From Gammaproteobacteria bacterium (GTDB lineage: Bacteria > Pseudomonadota > Gammaproteobacteria > Burkholderiales > Thiobacillaceae), in the NCBI GenBank assembly GCA_018820765.1, contig JAHJNN010000001.1, positions 62,001 to 126,000 on the forward strand: 64,000 nucleotides of DNA, given 5' to 3'. The position numbers and the translations under genes are program-made. The notes below the pieces were generated by a model. It was given only the letters and a program-made list of their open reading frames with translations, was not told the DNA's origin and did no database searches. This document shows positions 10,099 through 19,649 of the stretch, piece by piece (position 1 is the stretch's first letter; every line of letters starts with the position of its first letter).

Positions 10099-10401
10099 TT
10101 ATTTGATCGAGGCGAAGTACTTGGCCAAGGCTTCGAATTCGGCGTCGGTGTAGCCGGCAGCGTGTTTCTTCATGACGGTTGCCGGACGCGAGCCATCCCG
10201 GAAGGCCTTCATCTGATCGACGAAATAGCCGGGCTCAAGTCCTGCCAGGCTGGGAATGGCGCCATGGCTTTTGCCGTTCGGGCCGTGACAATAGGAACAG
10301 TTGGCCGCCATGAAACGGGCGCGTGTGTCCACCGCGCCAGCGACGCCGGAGACGGCGAGGCTGACGAGGCCGGCCAACGCCAGAGTGATCTTTTTATTCA
10401 T
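10099..10401 (-). CDS. fccA: Cytochrome c subunit of flavocytochrome c sulfide dehydrogenase
   Basis: Signal peptide plus CSYCHGPNGKSHGAIPSLAG; directly upstream of fccB. Confidence 0.85.
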   Translation of the reverse strand: MNKKITLALAGLVSLAVSGVAGAVDTRARFMAANCSYCHGPNGKSHGAIPSLAGLEPGYFVDQMKAFRDGSRPATVMKKHAAGYTDAEFEALAKYFASIK

Positions 10402-10592
10402 GGGATTCTCCAGGGGATTGAGGACAAAAACAGGGACCGTGACGGTCCTGGAAGCCTTGGTCATGGGCGGGGCTGGAAGAGCCCCCATCCACTTGTACCA
10501 TCCTGGAAGAGTAGAAAATGCCTGACAACAAGCAAGCAAAGATGAAACGCTATTTCCGTGCTTGCAGAATGGGTATTTTTTAAAGTGTGCTT

Positions 10593-11696
10593 TTAGCCAC
10601 GCGCGCCCAGCTTCAGGGCGAGATTTTTGCTGGCTTGCCGGGCCTGTTCGTCGGCGTCGCGATCCCAGGTTTCGCTGACCCAGCCGCCCAGGTTGTCCAG
10701 TGCGATCCGGCCCAGCGCGGCTATCCAGTGCGGATGTTCGTTGAGGGCGGGAATGTAGTGGAAGGCCTTGCCACCCGCTGCGAGAAAATGGGCGCGGCCT
10801 TCCATCGCCAGTTCCTCCAGCGTTTCCAGGCAGTCGGCGGTGAAGCCCGGCGCGACCACGTCGACCCGGCCCACGCCTTCGCGACCGAGCGCCCCCAGCG
10901 TCTTGTCGGTGTAGGGCTGCAGCCATTCGGCGCGGCCGAAGCGCGACTGGAAGGTGAGGCGATATTGCTGCGCTTCGAGCCCTAGCGCGCCCGCCAGCAG
11001 CCGCGCGGTTTTATGGCATTCGCAGTGGTAAGGATCGCCCTTGTCCAGGGTGTAGCGCGGCACGCCGTGGAAGCTCATCACGAGCACGTCGGGGCGGCCG
11101 TGCATCTGCCAGTGGTCGCGGATGTTGGCGGCCAGCGCGTGAATGTAGGCAGGATGGTCGTGGTAGTGCTTGATCGTGCGTAGCGCCGGCTGGGTGCGGG
11201 TTTTCTGCAGCCAGACATAGGCAGCGTCGAATGCGGTGGCGGTGCTGGAAGCGGCGTATTGCGGATAGGCCGGCAGGATCAGGATGCGGTCGCAGCCCGC
11301 GGCCTTCATTTTGGCCAGGGTGTCGCGTATCGACGGATTGCCGTAGCGCATCGCGTAGTCGACCATGAAAGGCGTGGCGATCTTTTCGCTGAGCCAGCCT
11401 TTCAACAGCTTGGCCTGTTTCTCGGTGTGAACCTTCAGCGGCGAGCCGTCGGCAGTCCAGATCGCGGCATATTTCTCGGCCGATTTTTTCGGCCGGGTGT
11501 TGAGGATGATGCCGTTGAGGATCAGCCACCACACGGCGCGCGGAATTTCCACCACGCGCGGATCGGACAGGAATTCCTTCAGGTAGGTCCGCAGTGCCTT
11601 GGCGGTGGGCGCCTCGGGCGTGCCGAGGTTGACCAGCAGGATGCCGGTGCGGGCCTGCTGGCCGTGGCTGTATTCGGGTTCCTTGAGGTATTTCAT
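10593..11696 (-). CDS. hemH: Ferrochelatase
   Basis: [51 protein letters not shown]. Confidence 0.96.
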   Translation of the reverse strand: MKYLKEPEYSHGQQARTGILLVNLGTPEAPTAKALRTYLKEFLSDPRVVEIPRAVWWLILNGIILNTRPKKSAEKYAAIWTADGSPLKVHTEKQAKLLKGWLSEKIATPFMVDYAMRYGNPSIRDTLAKMKAAGCDRILILPAYPQYAASSTATAFDAAYVWLQKTRTQPALRTIKHYHDHPAYIHALAANIRDHWQMHGRPDVLVMSFHGVPRYTLDKGDPYHCECHKTARLLAGALGLEAQQYRLTFQSRFGRAEWLQPYTDKTLGALGREGVGRVDVVAPGFTADCLETLEELAMEGRAHFLAAGGKAFHYIPALNEHPHWIAALGRIALDNLGGWVSETWDRDADEQARQASKNLALKLGARG

Positions 11697-12712
11697 CCGT
11701 GATGCGACAGCGCGCTCGACAACAGTTTGGCGGTGACGTCGACGATCGGCACCACGCGCTCGTAGGCCATGCGGGTGGGGCCGACCACGCCGAGCGTGCC
11801 GACCACCTGGCCATCGACCGAATAGGGCGCGGTGACCAGACTGCATTCGTCGAGCGGTAAGAGTTCGGATTCGCCGCCGATGAAGATCTGCACGCCGGCG
11901 GCGGTGCGCGACTGGTCGAGCAGCTGCAGGAGCCCGGTTTTCTGCTCGAAGGCGTCGAACAGGCGGCGCAGGTTGCCCATGTTGCTGGAGAGCTCGTGCA
12001 CGTCGAGCAGCTTGCGGCTGCCGGACACCACCATGTGTTCCTGGCTGGCGTCGTGCGCCTGGCTGCCGGCGTCCACCGCGGCGGCCATCAGCCGGGTGAT
12101 GTCGTCGCGCATGCGGCCCAGTTCGTCGCGCAGCTTGCCGCGCACCTGCTCGAAGCTGTGGCCGGCGAAGTTCTGGTTGAAGAAGTTGGCCGCCTCGGTC
12201 AGCGCGGATGCGCTATAGGACTGGTCGGTGAGGATGACGCGGTTTTCGACTTCGCCTTCCATGGTGACGATGATGAGCAGGATGCGCTTGTCCGACAGGC
12301 TGAGGAATTCGATCTGGCGGAAGGCCGGGCTGCGGCGCGGCGTCATCACCAGCCCGGCAAACTGGCTGAGGTCAGACAACAGGGTCGAGGCCGCGGTCAT
12401 CAGCCGTTGCGGGTCGGACGGCGTCAGGCTGGATTCAAGCTGGCTGACTGCGCGCTGGTCCAGCGGGCGCACCGTCAGCAGCGTGTCGACGAAGAAGCGG
12501 TAGCCGCGCGGCGTCGGCACCCGGCCCGCCGAGGTGTGCGGGCTGGCGACGAAGCCCATGTCCTCGAGGTCGGCCATGATGTTGCGGATGCTGGCCGGCG
12601 ACAGGTCGAGGCCGGCGTGCTTCGACAGGGTGCGCGACCCCACAGGCTCGCCCTCGCTGATGTAGCGTTCCACCAGGGTTTTCAGCAGGATGCGGGCGCG
12701 GTCGTTGAGCAT
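11693..12712 (-). CDS. hrcA: Heat-inducible transcription repressor HrcA
   Basis: [53 protein letters not shown]. Confidence 0.96.
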   Translation of the reverse strand: MLNDRARILLKTLVERYISEGEPVGSRTLSKHAGLDLSPASIRNIMADLEDMGFVASPHTSAGRVPTPRGYRFFVDTLLTVRPLDQRAVSQLESSLTPSDPQRLMTAASTLLSDLSQFAGLVMTPRRSPAFRQIEFLSLSDKRILLIIVTMEGEVENRVILTDQSYSASALTEAANFFNQNFAGHSFEQVRGKLRDELGRMRDDITRLMAAAVDAGSQAHDASQEHMVVSGSRKLLDVHELSSNMGNLRRLFDAFEQKTGLLQLLDQSRTAAGVQIFIGGESELLPLDECSLVTAPYSVDGQVVGTLGVVGPTRMAYERVVPIVDVTAKLLSSALSHHG

Positions 12713-12731
12713 AGGGCCATTATAAAGGGCT

Positions 12732-12819
12732 AGGGGCCAGGATTCAGGATTCAGGGAATGAGCGGCCGAAGGCCGCGAATCAAAACCCCCTGATCCCTGA
12801 ATCCTGGCCCCTGACCCCT
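12732..12819. repeat. Inverted-repeat element in hrcA/nadK divergent intergenic region
   Basis: AGGGGCCAGGATTCAGGATTCAGGG ... CCCTGAATCCTGGCCCCTGACCCCT arms. Confidence 0.7.
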
Positions 12820-12834
12820 ATATAATCGCCCCTC

Positions 12835-13707
12835 ATGCAAACTCCTTTCCACACCGTCGGCCTCGTCGGCAAATACGATAATCAGGGCATGCAGGCTTCG
12901 GTGCGTGCGCTGGCCGATTTTCTCAGGGCGCGCGGGCACGAGGTGCTGCTGGCCTGCCAGACCGCCGAACATTTCGGGATCACGGAGTTCCCCACCCGCG
13001 ATCTGCACGATCTGGCGGCCGAAAGCGATGTCGTGGTGGTGCTGGGCGGCGACGGCACCATGCTGTCGATCGCGCGCGAGCTGGCGCCGCAAGGCGTGCC
13101 GCTGATCGGCATCAACCAGGGGCGGCTGGGGTTTCTCACCGACATTACGGTCGACAACATGTTCGACGTCGTGGCGGAAATTCTCAGCGGCCAGTACGTG
13201 GCGGAAGAACGCATCCTGCTGAACGGCCAGGTCCGTCGCGGCGGCGAACGGGTGTTCGAGGCCACTGCGTTCAACGATGTGGTGGTGGGCAAGGGCGGCT
13301 CGGGCCGCCTCATCGACCTGGAAATCTCCATCAACAGCGAGTTCGTCTACAGCCAGCGGGCCGACGGTCTGGTGGTCACCAGCCCGACCGGCACCACCGC
13401 ATATGCGCTGTCGGCCGGCGGTCCCATCGTGCATCCGACGCTGGAAGCCGTCGCGCTGGTGCCGATCTGCCCGCACACCCTGTCGGCGCGGCCCATCGTG
13501 GTGAGCAGCCACTCGCGCATCGAACTGCACCTGACCCACGCCGACGACGCGCGCGTCCACTTCGACGGCCAGCATCATTTCGACCTGCAAAGCGGCGACC
13601 ACGTGTGGATCACCCGCGCCAGCCGCCCGGTCACCCTGCTGCATCCGCATTCCTACAGTTACTATGACACCCTGCGGCAGAAGCTGCACTGGGGCAAAAA
13701 ACTCTGA
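12835..13707 (+). CDS. nadK: NAD kinase
   Basis: VVLGGDGTMLSIAREL; GINQGRLGFLTDI; SPTGTTAYALSAGGPIVHP. Confidence 0.96.
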   Translation: MQTPFHTVGLVGKYDNQGMQASVRALADFLRARGHEVLLACQTAEHFGITEFPTRDLHDLAAESDVVVVLGGDGTMLSIARELAPQGVPLIGINQGRLGFLTDITVDNMFDVVAEILSGQYVAEERILLNGQVRRGGERVFEATAFNDVVVGKGGSGRLIDLEISINSEFVYSQRADGLVVTSPTGTTAYALSAGGPIVHPTLEAVALVPICPHTLSARPIVVSSHSRIELHLTHADDARVHFDGQHHFDLQSGDHVWITRASRPVTLLHPHSYSYYDTLRQKLHWGKKL

Positions 13708-13716
13708 GCTTTTTGT

Positions 13717-13859
13717 GGGAGCCCCTAGAAATCGTAGCGAGCGGCCATCAGCCGGGTGCGCCCGGAGCGCAGGAACCGGAATGTACATAAAAGTACATGA
13801 GGATTCCGAGCACCGGACGCACCCGGATCATGGCCGCGCAGTAGATTTATAGGGGCGCC
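13717..13859. repeat. Long imperfect hairpin element (about 140 bp) abutting recN ATG
   Basis: GGAGCCCCTAGAAATCGTAGCGAGCGGCCATCAGCCGGGTGCGCCCGG...GGAATGTAC / GTACATGAGGATTCC...CCGGACGCACCCGGATCATGGCCGCGCAGTAGATTTATAGGGGCGCC. Confidence 0.8.
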
Positions 13860-13860
13860 C

Positions 13861-15516
13861 ATGCTGTCGCATCTCTCCATCCGCAATTACCTGCTGGTCG
13901 AATCGGTCGAGCTCGATTTCGCACCGGGTCTGACCGTGCTCACCGGCGAGACCGGTGCCGGCAAGTCCATCCTGGTCGATGCGCTGGCGCTGGCGCTGGG
14001 CGACCGCGCCGAGGGCGGCGTGGTGCGCCAGGGCGCTGCGCGCGCCGAGATCGCGGCCGAATTCGCGATCGACGGCCTGGCTGCGCTGGCGGCCTGGCTC
14101 GAGGAGGCCGGCTTCGCGTCGGACGACGGCGCGCTGATCCTGCGCCGCGTGATCGACGCCGGCGGCCGCTCGCGCGCCTTCATCAACGGCAGCGCCGCGC
14201 CGCTGACACAACTGAAGGAGGCCGCCGAATTCCTGCTCGACATCCACGGCCAGCATGCGCACCACGCCTTGTTGCGGCCGCAGACCCAGCGCGAGGTGCT
14301 CGATGCCTACGCCGGCGCACTTCCGCAGGCCGCCGCCGTGCGTGACGCCTGGCATGCCTGGCAGGGCGCGCGGCAACGGCGTCTGGACGCCGAGTCGCAC
14401 GGCCAGGCGCGCCAGATCGAACGCGAGGGCCTCACGCTGGCGGTGGAGGAATTGCGCGCGCTGGGCGACGACCTCGCGCGCTGGGACGATATCCAGACCG
14501 AACATGCGCGGCTGGCGCACGTCACCACGCTGCTCGAAGGCAGCCACGCACTGATCGAGGGACTCGACGAGAGCGAGTCGGCGGTGTCCGGCCAGCTCGG
14601 CGAAATGAGCGCGCGGCTGGCCGCCATGCTGGCGGTGGACGACAGCCTGGGCGAGATCGCCGCGTTGCTGGATTCGGCCAGCGCCGACATCGCCGAGGCG
14701 GTGCACGCGCTGCGCCGCTACGCCGGCCAGCTCAACCTCGACCCCGAGCGGCTGGCCGAACTCGACCGCCTGCTCGCCGACATGCACCGGCTGGCGCGCA
14801 AGCACCGCGTGCAGCCTGAGGCGCTCGCCGGACTGCTCGACCAGTTTCAGGCGCGACTGGCCGAACTGGCCGCCAGCGACGATCTCGACGCGCTGCAGGC
14901 ACACGAAGACGCCGCCTGGGCGCGTTACCAGACCGATGCCAAACAGCTCAGCGCGCTGCGCCGCAAGGCGGCAACCGCGCTGTCGAAACAGGTGACGGCG
15001 GCGATGCACGAACTCGCGCTGGCCGGCGGACACCTCGACATCGTGTTGCAGCCGACCGGCGAACCCCGCGCGCACGGGCAGGAGGACATCGGCTTTCTTG
15101 CAGCCAGCCATCCCGGCCTGCCGCCGGGGCCGCTCGGCAAGGTGGCCTCGGGCGGCGAGCTGTCGCGCATCAGCCTGGCGATCCAGACTGCGCTGTCCGG
15201 CGTGGCCGGGGTGCCGACGCTGATCTTCGACGAGGTCGACGTCGGCATCGGCGGCAGCGTCGCCGAGGCGGTCGGGCGGCGTCTGGCCAAGTTGGGCGAA
15301 ACCCGCCAGGTGCTGGTCATCACCCACCTGCCGCAGGTGGCGGCGCGCGGCGCGCAGCACTTGCGCGTGGCCAAGCAGGCCAGCGGCGGCTTTGTCTCGT
15401 CCAATATCGAACTGCTCGATGCCGACACGCGCGTGGAGGAAGTCGCGCGCATGCTGGGCGGGCTCAAGATCACCGCCACCACGCGGCAGCACGCCGCGGA
15501 GATGCTCGCCGGGTGA
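13861..15516 (+). CDS. recN: DNA repair protein RecN
   Basis: MLSHLSIRNYLLVESVELDFAPGLTVLTGETGAGKSILVDAL; FDEVDVGIGG. Confidence 0.97.
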   Translation: MLSHLSIRNYLLVESVELDFAPGLTVLTGETGAGKSILVDALALALGDRAEGGVVRQGAARAEIAAEFAIDGLAALAAWLEEAGFASDDGALILRRVIDAGGRSRAFINGSAAPLTQLKEAAEFLLDIHGQHAHHALLRPQTQREVLDAYAGALPQAAAVRDAWHAWQGARQRRLDAESHGQARQIEREGLTLAVEELRALGDDLARWDDIQTEHARLAHVTTLLEGSHALIEGLDESESAVSGQLGEMSARLAAMLAVDDSLGEIAALLDSASADIAEAVHALRRYAGQLNLDPERLAELDRLLADMHRLARKHRVQPEALAGLLDQFQARLAELAASDDLDALQAHEDAAWARYQTDAKQLSALRRKAATALSKQVTAAMHELALAGGHLDIVLQPTGEPRAHGQEDIGFLAASHPGLPPGPLGKVASGGELSRISLAIQTALSGVAGVPTLIFDEVDVGIGGSVAEAVGRRLAKLGETRQVLVITHLPQVAARGAQHLRVAKQASGGFVSSNIELLDADTRVEEVARMLGGLKITATTRQHAAEMLAG

Positions 15517-15995
15517 GGTTTTTGCTTGCGCTGTGCCTGCTGTTCACTGCGGCCGCGGCGGCGGACACGATGCACGGCGTCGTCATCGTGGTGATCGACG
15601 GCGATACCGTGCTGTTCAAACCCGATTCCTATGGCGCCGCGTCGCGCGCCTTCCTGAAACTGCGTCTGGCCGACATCGACGCGCCGGAGAAGGATCAGCC
15701 CTACGGCGACGCGGCGACCCAGGCGCTGACGGCGCTGGTGCTGAAACAACGGGTGGAAGTCGACACGGTTGCGACCGATGACTATGGCCGCACGGTCGCG
15801 TACCTGCGGACGGGCGCGCTGCAGGTCAACGCGGAACTGGTGCGGCGCGGGTACGCCTGGCCGCTCACACGCTATCGGCGCAATGCCGAGCTGCTCGACG
15901 CCCAGCGCGAAGCGCGACATATACGGCGCGGGGTGTGGCAGGACCCTGCGCCAACGCCGCCCTGGATCTGGCGGCGTTCAACGAGGGAGAAGTAG
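15513..15995 (+). CDS. Thermonuclease (SNase)-family protein, secreted
   Basis: GTG start overlapping recN stop; VVIDGDTVLFK, RLADIDAPEKDQPYGDAA, DDYGRTVAYL. Confidence 0.88.
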   Translation: MRFLLALCLLFTAAAAADTMHGVVIVVIDGDTVLFKPDSYGAASRAFLKLRLADIDAPEKDQPYGDAATQALTALVLKQRVEVDTVATDDYGRTVAYLRTGALQVNAELVRRGYAWPLTRYRRNAELLDAQREARHIRRGVWQDPAPTPPWIWRRSTREK

Positions 15996-16002
15996 CACGC
16001 AT

Positions 16003-16052
16003 GCTCCCTCCCCAACCCTCCCCCGCTCGCGGGAGAGGGGGCGAACGCTAGG
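16003..16052 (+). repeat. Dispersed palindromic repeat, copy A
   Basis: CTCCCTCCCCAACCCTCCCCCGCTCGCGGGAGAGGGGGCGAACGCTAGGCC; shared with 27187-27227 (inverted) and 51628-51673. Confidence 0.8.
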
Positions 16053-16062
16053 CCCAAACCGA

Positions 16063-17862
16063 TTAACGCGGCGTGCCGTCCGGCAGCGCGACATGGCACT
16101 CGCGGAAGATCCGCGCCGTGCAGGTGCGGCAGATTTCGTTATCGAGGCGCGAGTAGATCGACTGGAGCGCTTCACCCTTGTGGCGGAAGATCTGATCCTC
16201 GCCCACGGTGTCGACCTGGCCGCTGCGGCGCAGCATCTTGCACAGGTCGGGCTGCACCCCTACCAGATACAAGCCGCCGCCCATCTTGCGCCGCCGCGTG
16301 GCCTCCTTGGCCAGCAGTTCCGCGCCGGCCAGGTCGATGAAGCCGATCGCACGCGAGGTCAGCAGCAGGTGCTTCTTCTGCGGGTCGGATTCGTCGACAT
16401 TGCGAAAGTGTATTTGCACGTGCTCGGCCGCGCCGAAGAAGATCGAGCCTTCCACGCGCAGCATGGTCATCTGCGGGCACTTCGGCGAATCGGGGGCGAC
16501 CGGCACGAACTTGCGGCGCGGATTGTCGGCTTCGGCGGCGAGCGGCACCAACTCGCGGATCGACGGCTGCGAGGTGCGGTACAGGTAGAACATCAGCGAC
16601 ACCAGGATGCCGAGAAAGATGCCTTTTTCCAGGTCGACCAGGGTGCCGACGAAGGTGAGCGCGAGCACGACGCGCTCGCGCTTGTGGCGCTTGATGATTT
16701 CGCCGATGTGGTGGAAGTCGATCAGGCTCCAGGCCACGATGAACAGGATCGCCGCCATCGACGCCACCGGCAGGTAGGCCGCGAGGGGCGCGACCAGCAG
16801 CACGATCAGGAGCAGGAACACCGCCGACAGCGCCGCGGCCAGAGGCGTCTTCGCGCCCGAGGCGTAGTTCACGCCGCTGCGGTTGAACGACCCGCTGCCG
16901 GCGTAGCCGGAGAAAAAGCTGCCCGCGATGTTGGACAGGCCCTGGCCGACGAATTCCTGGTTGCTGTCGATGCGCTGGTCGGACTTGGTGGCAACCGAAC
17001 GCGCGATCGCCACCGCTTCGGTCAGCGCCAGGATGGCGATGATGGTGGCGGGAAACAGGGTCTGCCGGATTGCCGTGAGCGAGAAATCCGGCAGCGACAA
17101 GGGCGGCAGCCCCGCCGCCAGCGCGCCGACGGTGAGGATGCCGGTTTGCCCGGCGCCGAATTTTTCGTTCAGGACGGCGGCCACGATGCTGCCTGCCACC
17201 ATGGCGACGATCATGTAGGGCAGCTTCTGCAGATAGCGTTTGGCGAGCATGCCCGACACCAGCGTGGCCAGCCCCACCGCCATCACCCAGGGCTGGATGT
17301 CCGCGAGGTGCGAACCGAACTGGATCAGCACCTCGTGGAAGTGCGCGCCGCGCGGCATGTCGAGGCCGAAAAAATTCTTGATCTGGCTGGCGGCGATGAG
17401 GATGGCCGCGCCCGCGGTGAAGCCGATGATGACGGTGTGCGAGATGAAGTTGACGAGCATGCCCAGCCGCGCGAGCCCCATCGCCAGCTGGACCAGGCCC
17501 GCCAGCAGGGTGAGCGTGAGCACCAGGCCGATGAATTGCGGGCTGCCGGGTTCGGCCAGTGGACTGATCGAGGCGAACACCACGATCGAAATCGCCGTGG
17601 TCGGCCCCGACACCAGATGCCAGCTCGATCCCCACAGGGCCGCGACGATGGCGGGCACCATCGCCGCATAGAGGCCGTATTCGGGCGGCAGGCCGGCGAT
17701 GGTGGCGAACGCCACCGCCTGCGGCAGCACGATCATCGCGCCGGTGAGCGCGGCGACGCTGTCGGCCTTGAAGGTTTGCGGGGTGACGTCGGGCCACCAG
17801 CGAAGGAAGGGCAACAGACGATACAGCCAGAGGGGACAGGCCTTGAGGTCGATCACACACAC
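16063..17862 (-). CDS. SulP-family anion (sulfate) transporter with STAS domain
   Basis: LTGAMIVLPQAVAFATIAGLPPEYGLYAAMVPAIVAALWGSS; FNRSGVNYASGAKTPLAA; C-terminal STAS region. Confidence 0.92.
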   Translation of the reverse strand: MCVIDLKACPLWLYRLLPFLRWWPDVTPQTFKADSVAALTGAMIVLPQAVAFATIAGLPPEYGLYAAMVPAIVAALWGSSWHLVSGPTTAISIVVFASISPLAEPGSPQFIGLVLTLTLLAGLVQLAMGLARLGMLVNFISHTVIIGFTAGAAILIAASQIKNFFGLDMPRGAHFHEVLIQFGSHLADIQPWVMAVGLATLVSGMLAKRYLQKLPYMIVAMVAGSIVAAVLNEKFGAGQTGILTVGALAAGLPPLSLPDFSLTAIRQTLFPATIIAILALTEAVAIARSVATKSDQRIDSNQEFVGQGLSNIAGSFFSGYAGSGSFNRSGVNYASGAKTPLAAALSAVFLLLIVLLVAPLAAYLPVASMAAILFIVAWSLIDFHHIGEIIKRHKRERVVLALTFVGTLVDLEKGIFLGILVSLMFYLYRTSQPSIRELVPLAAEADNPRRKFVPVAPDSPKCPQMTMLRVEGSIFFGAAEHVQIHFRNVDESDPQKKHLLLTSRAIGFIDLAGAELLAKEATRRRKMGGGLYLVGVQPDLCKMLRRSGQVDTVGEDQIFRHKGEALQSIYSRLDNEICRTCTARIFRECHVALPDGTPR

Positions 17863-18021
17863 TCCAGAAGAATATTAACGAATAATACTATAACTCGTTG
17901 TCATAAAAGGATTTTTACCCCCGAAAGCATTCATGAACCGGGCCGTCCGGATTTATAATCGGCTGCAAACTCCGCGTCAGACGGGGTCCTGATGACAACT
18001 CAACCAGAGAGAGCGAGGAAG

Positions 18022-18357
18022 ATGAAAACCACCACGATGGCGCTGTGCGCGTCCGTGCTGATGGTGTTGGCCCTGCCGGTACAGGCGGCGGGCGACCCCA
18101 AGGCCGGAAAACTCAAAACTTCAATGTGTGCCGGCTGTCACGGCATCCCCGGCTGGCGCACTGCCTACCCCAGCGTTTACAGCGTTCCGGTGCTGGGCGG
18201 CCAGCACGCCGAGTACATCGTGGCCGCGCTCAAGGCCTACAAGAGCGGCGAGCGCAAGCATCCGAGCATGTCGGGCATTGCGGGCAGCCTGTCCGAACAG
18301 GACATGGAAGACCTCGCAGCGTATTACGCGTCGTCATACACCGGCCCTGCCAACTGA
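18022..18357 (+). CDS. Class I cytochrome c (cytochrome c553-like)
   Basis: Signal peptide MKTTTMALCASVLMVLALPVQA; CAGCHG heme motif. Confidence 0.88.
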   Translation: MKTTTMALCASVLMVLALPVQAAGDPKAGKLKTSMCAGCHGIPGWRTAYPSVYSVPVLGGQHAEYIVAALKAYKSGERKHPSMSGIAGSLSEQDMEDLAAYYASSYTGPAN

Positions 18358-18371
18358 CCGAGGACAACACC

Positions 18372-18695
18372 ATGAAAAAAACCATGTTCATCCTCGCTGC
18401 CGTCGCGCTGGGTTTTTCGCTGCCGGGCCATGCCAAGGGCAACTTCGAGGCGGGCAAGGCCAAGTCCGCTGCCTGTGCCGCCTGCCACGGCGCCGACGGC
18501 GTCAGTTCGATCCCGTCCTTCCCCAAGCTGGCCGGGCAGCAGCGTGACTATCTCTATCACGCGCTGAAGGACTACAAATCGGGCAAGCGCAACAACCCGC
18601 TCATGGCCGAGCAGGTGAAAAACCTGTCGGATGCGGACATGCTCGATCTGGCGATGTATTTCTCCAAGCAGAAGGGCCTGATCCTGAAGTATTGA
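18372..18695 (+). CDS. Class I cytochrome c (cytochrome c553/c4-like)
   Basis: MKKTMFILAAVALGFSLPGHAKG; CAACHGADGVSSIPSFPKLAGQQ. Confidence 0.9.
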   Translation: MKKTMFILAAVALGFSLPGHAKGNFEAGKAKSAACAACHGADGVSSIPSFPKLAGQQRDYLYHALKDYKSGKRNNPLMAEQVKNLSDADMLDLAMYFSKQKGLILKY

Positions 18696-18713
18696 ATTCA
18701 GGGTACAGAAAGA

Positions 18714-18752
18714 AAATGGGCGCGGCTGAAAGGCCGCGCCCATTTTTTTGGC
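18714..18752 (+). terminator. Rho-independent terminator
   Basis: AAATGGGCGCGGCTGAAAGGCCGCGCCCATTTTTTT. Confidence 0.88.
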
Positions 18753-18947
18753 TAGCCGTACCTTGGCTCCGAGAGCGTCGGGGAACTCGCCAAAGAGCAA
18801 AGGCCGGATTCGACCCATTTGAGACGGTCATCACCTTATCGTTCAATGTCCGCTCCGCAGCTAAAGGTCTTTCAATCCTCGTCTGGCTGGCAGTGCGGCA
18901 AAAAATCCGCCACAGCATGGAATCCGGAGGGGCTACCTGGGATCGGG

Positions 18948-19487
18948 TTAGTTGTTTCCACTAAGCCTGCATTTGCAGAGTTTCCCAACGGAATTGAGTT
19001 GCAGGGTGTTGCCTTGGAGGGTCGAGGTGAAGGATGTGAGCGTCGGGTCGTAGCCGCTGACAATCTCACCGCAGTTGTAGTCACCGATGCCCGTCTCCAA
19101 CACCAGCTTGAACACCAGGCCACATTCGCCCTGGCCGCAACTCGGGTCGCCCTGCAACGGAACGGTCTTGATTTCATCGAAGGTTGTAAAGTTTACGCGA
19201 CGGTTATCTACGCCCTTGAACTCATGCGATGAAACGAAAGTGGCCTTTCCCTCTAGAAAGTCTGTAATGCCCAGTGGTACGGCAGTGAACGTCACCGGGA
19301 TCTGTTCGCTGGTCGCGACGAGGGTCAGCGTCGAGCTTCCCACGATTACACCGCTCTCTGAGCGCGTGCCACTGCCGCTGAGCGTAACAACGTCACACCC
19401 ACTCTTCGGATTGCCGGCCACCGCATTTGTAACGGCTGCGAATCCGGCGATAACTGCAAGTATGACGCCAAGTCTATTCGTCTTCAT
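18948..19487 (-). CDS. Hypothetical secreted protein
   Basis: Signal peptide MKTNRLGVILAVIAGFAAVTNAVAG; several cysteines. Confidence 0.6.
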   Translation of the reverse strand: MKTNRLGVILAVIAGFAAVTNAVAGNPKSGCDVVTLSGSGTRSESGVIVGSSTLTLVATSEQIPVTFTAVPLGITDFLEGKATFVSSHEFKGVDNRRVNFTTFDEIKTVPLQGDPSCGQGECGLVFKLVLETGIGDYNCGEIVSGYDPTLTSFTSTLQGNTLQLNSVGKLCKCRLSGNN

Positions 19488-19649
19488 TGGAGTTTCCCTT
19501 TCCATAGTCAGATACACCAGTTCCTGACCATAGAAGATTATTCGCGCCCTGCTACTGGAGTGGCGAGTTGCGGGTGGAAACACCTGCTTAACGGACTATC
19601 GTGGCCACTGGGCAGCGAAATCTGGCTCAGCCTGATCCTTTTCAGACCT

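Noticed and set aside
8932-10545. 537-aa plus-strand ORF opposite fccB/fccA
   Set aside because: Antisense high-GC shadow ORF; codon content and homology support the minus-strand genes. Same reasoning applied to other long antisense ORFs (e.g. 4010-5950, 13828-15492, 15769-17958, 24416-26554, 52977-54488).
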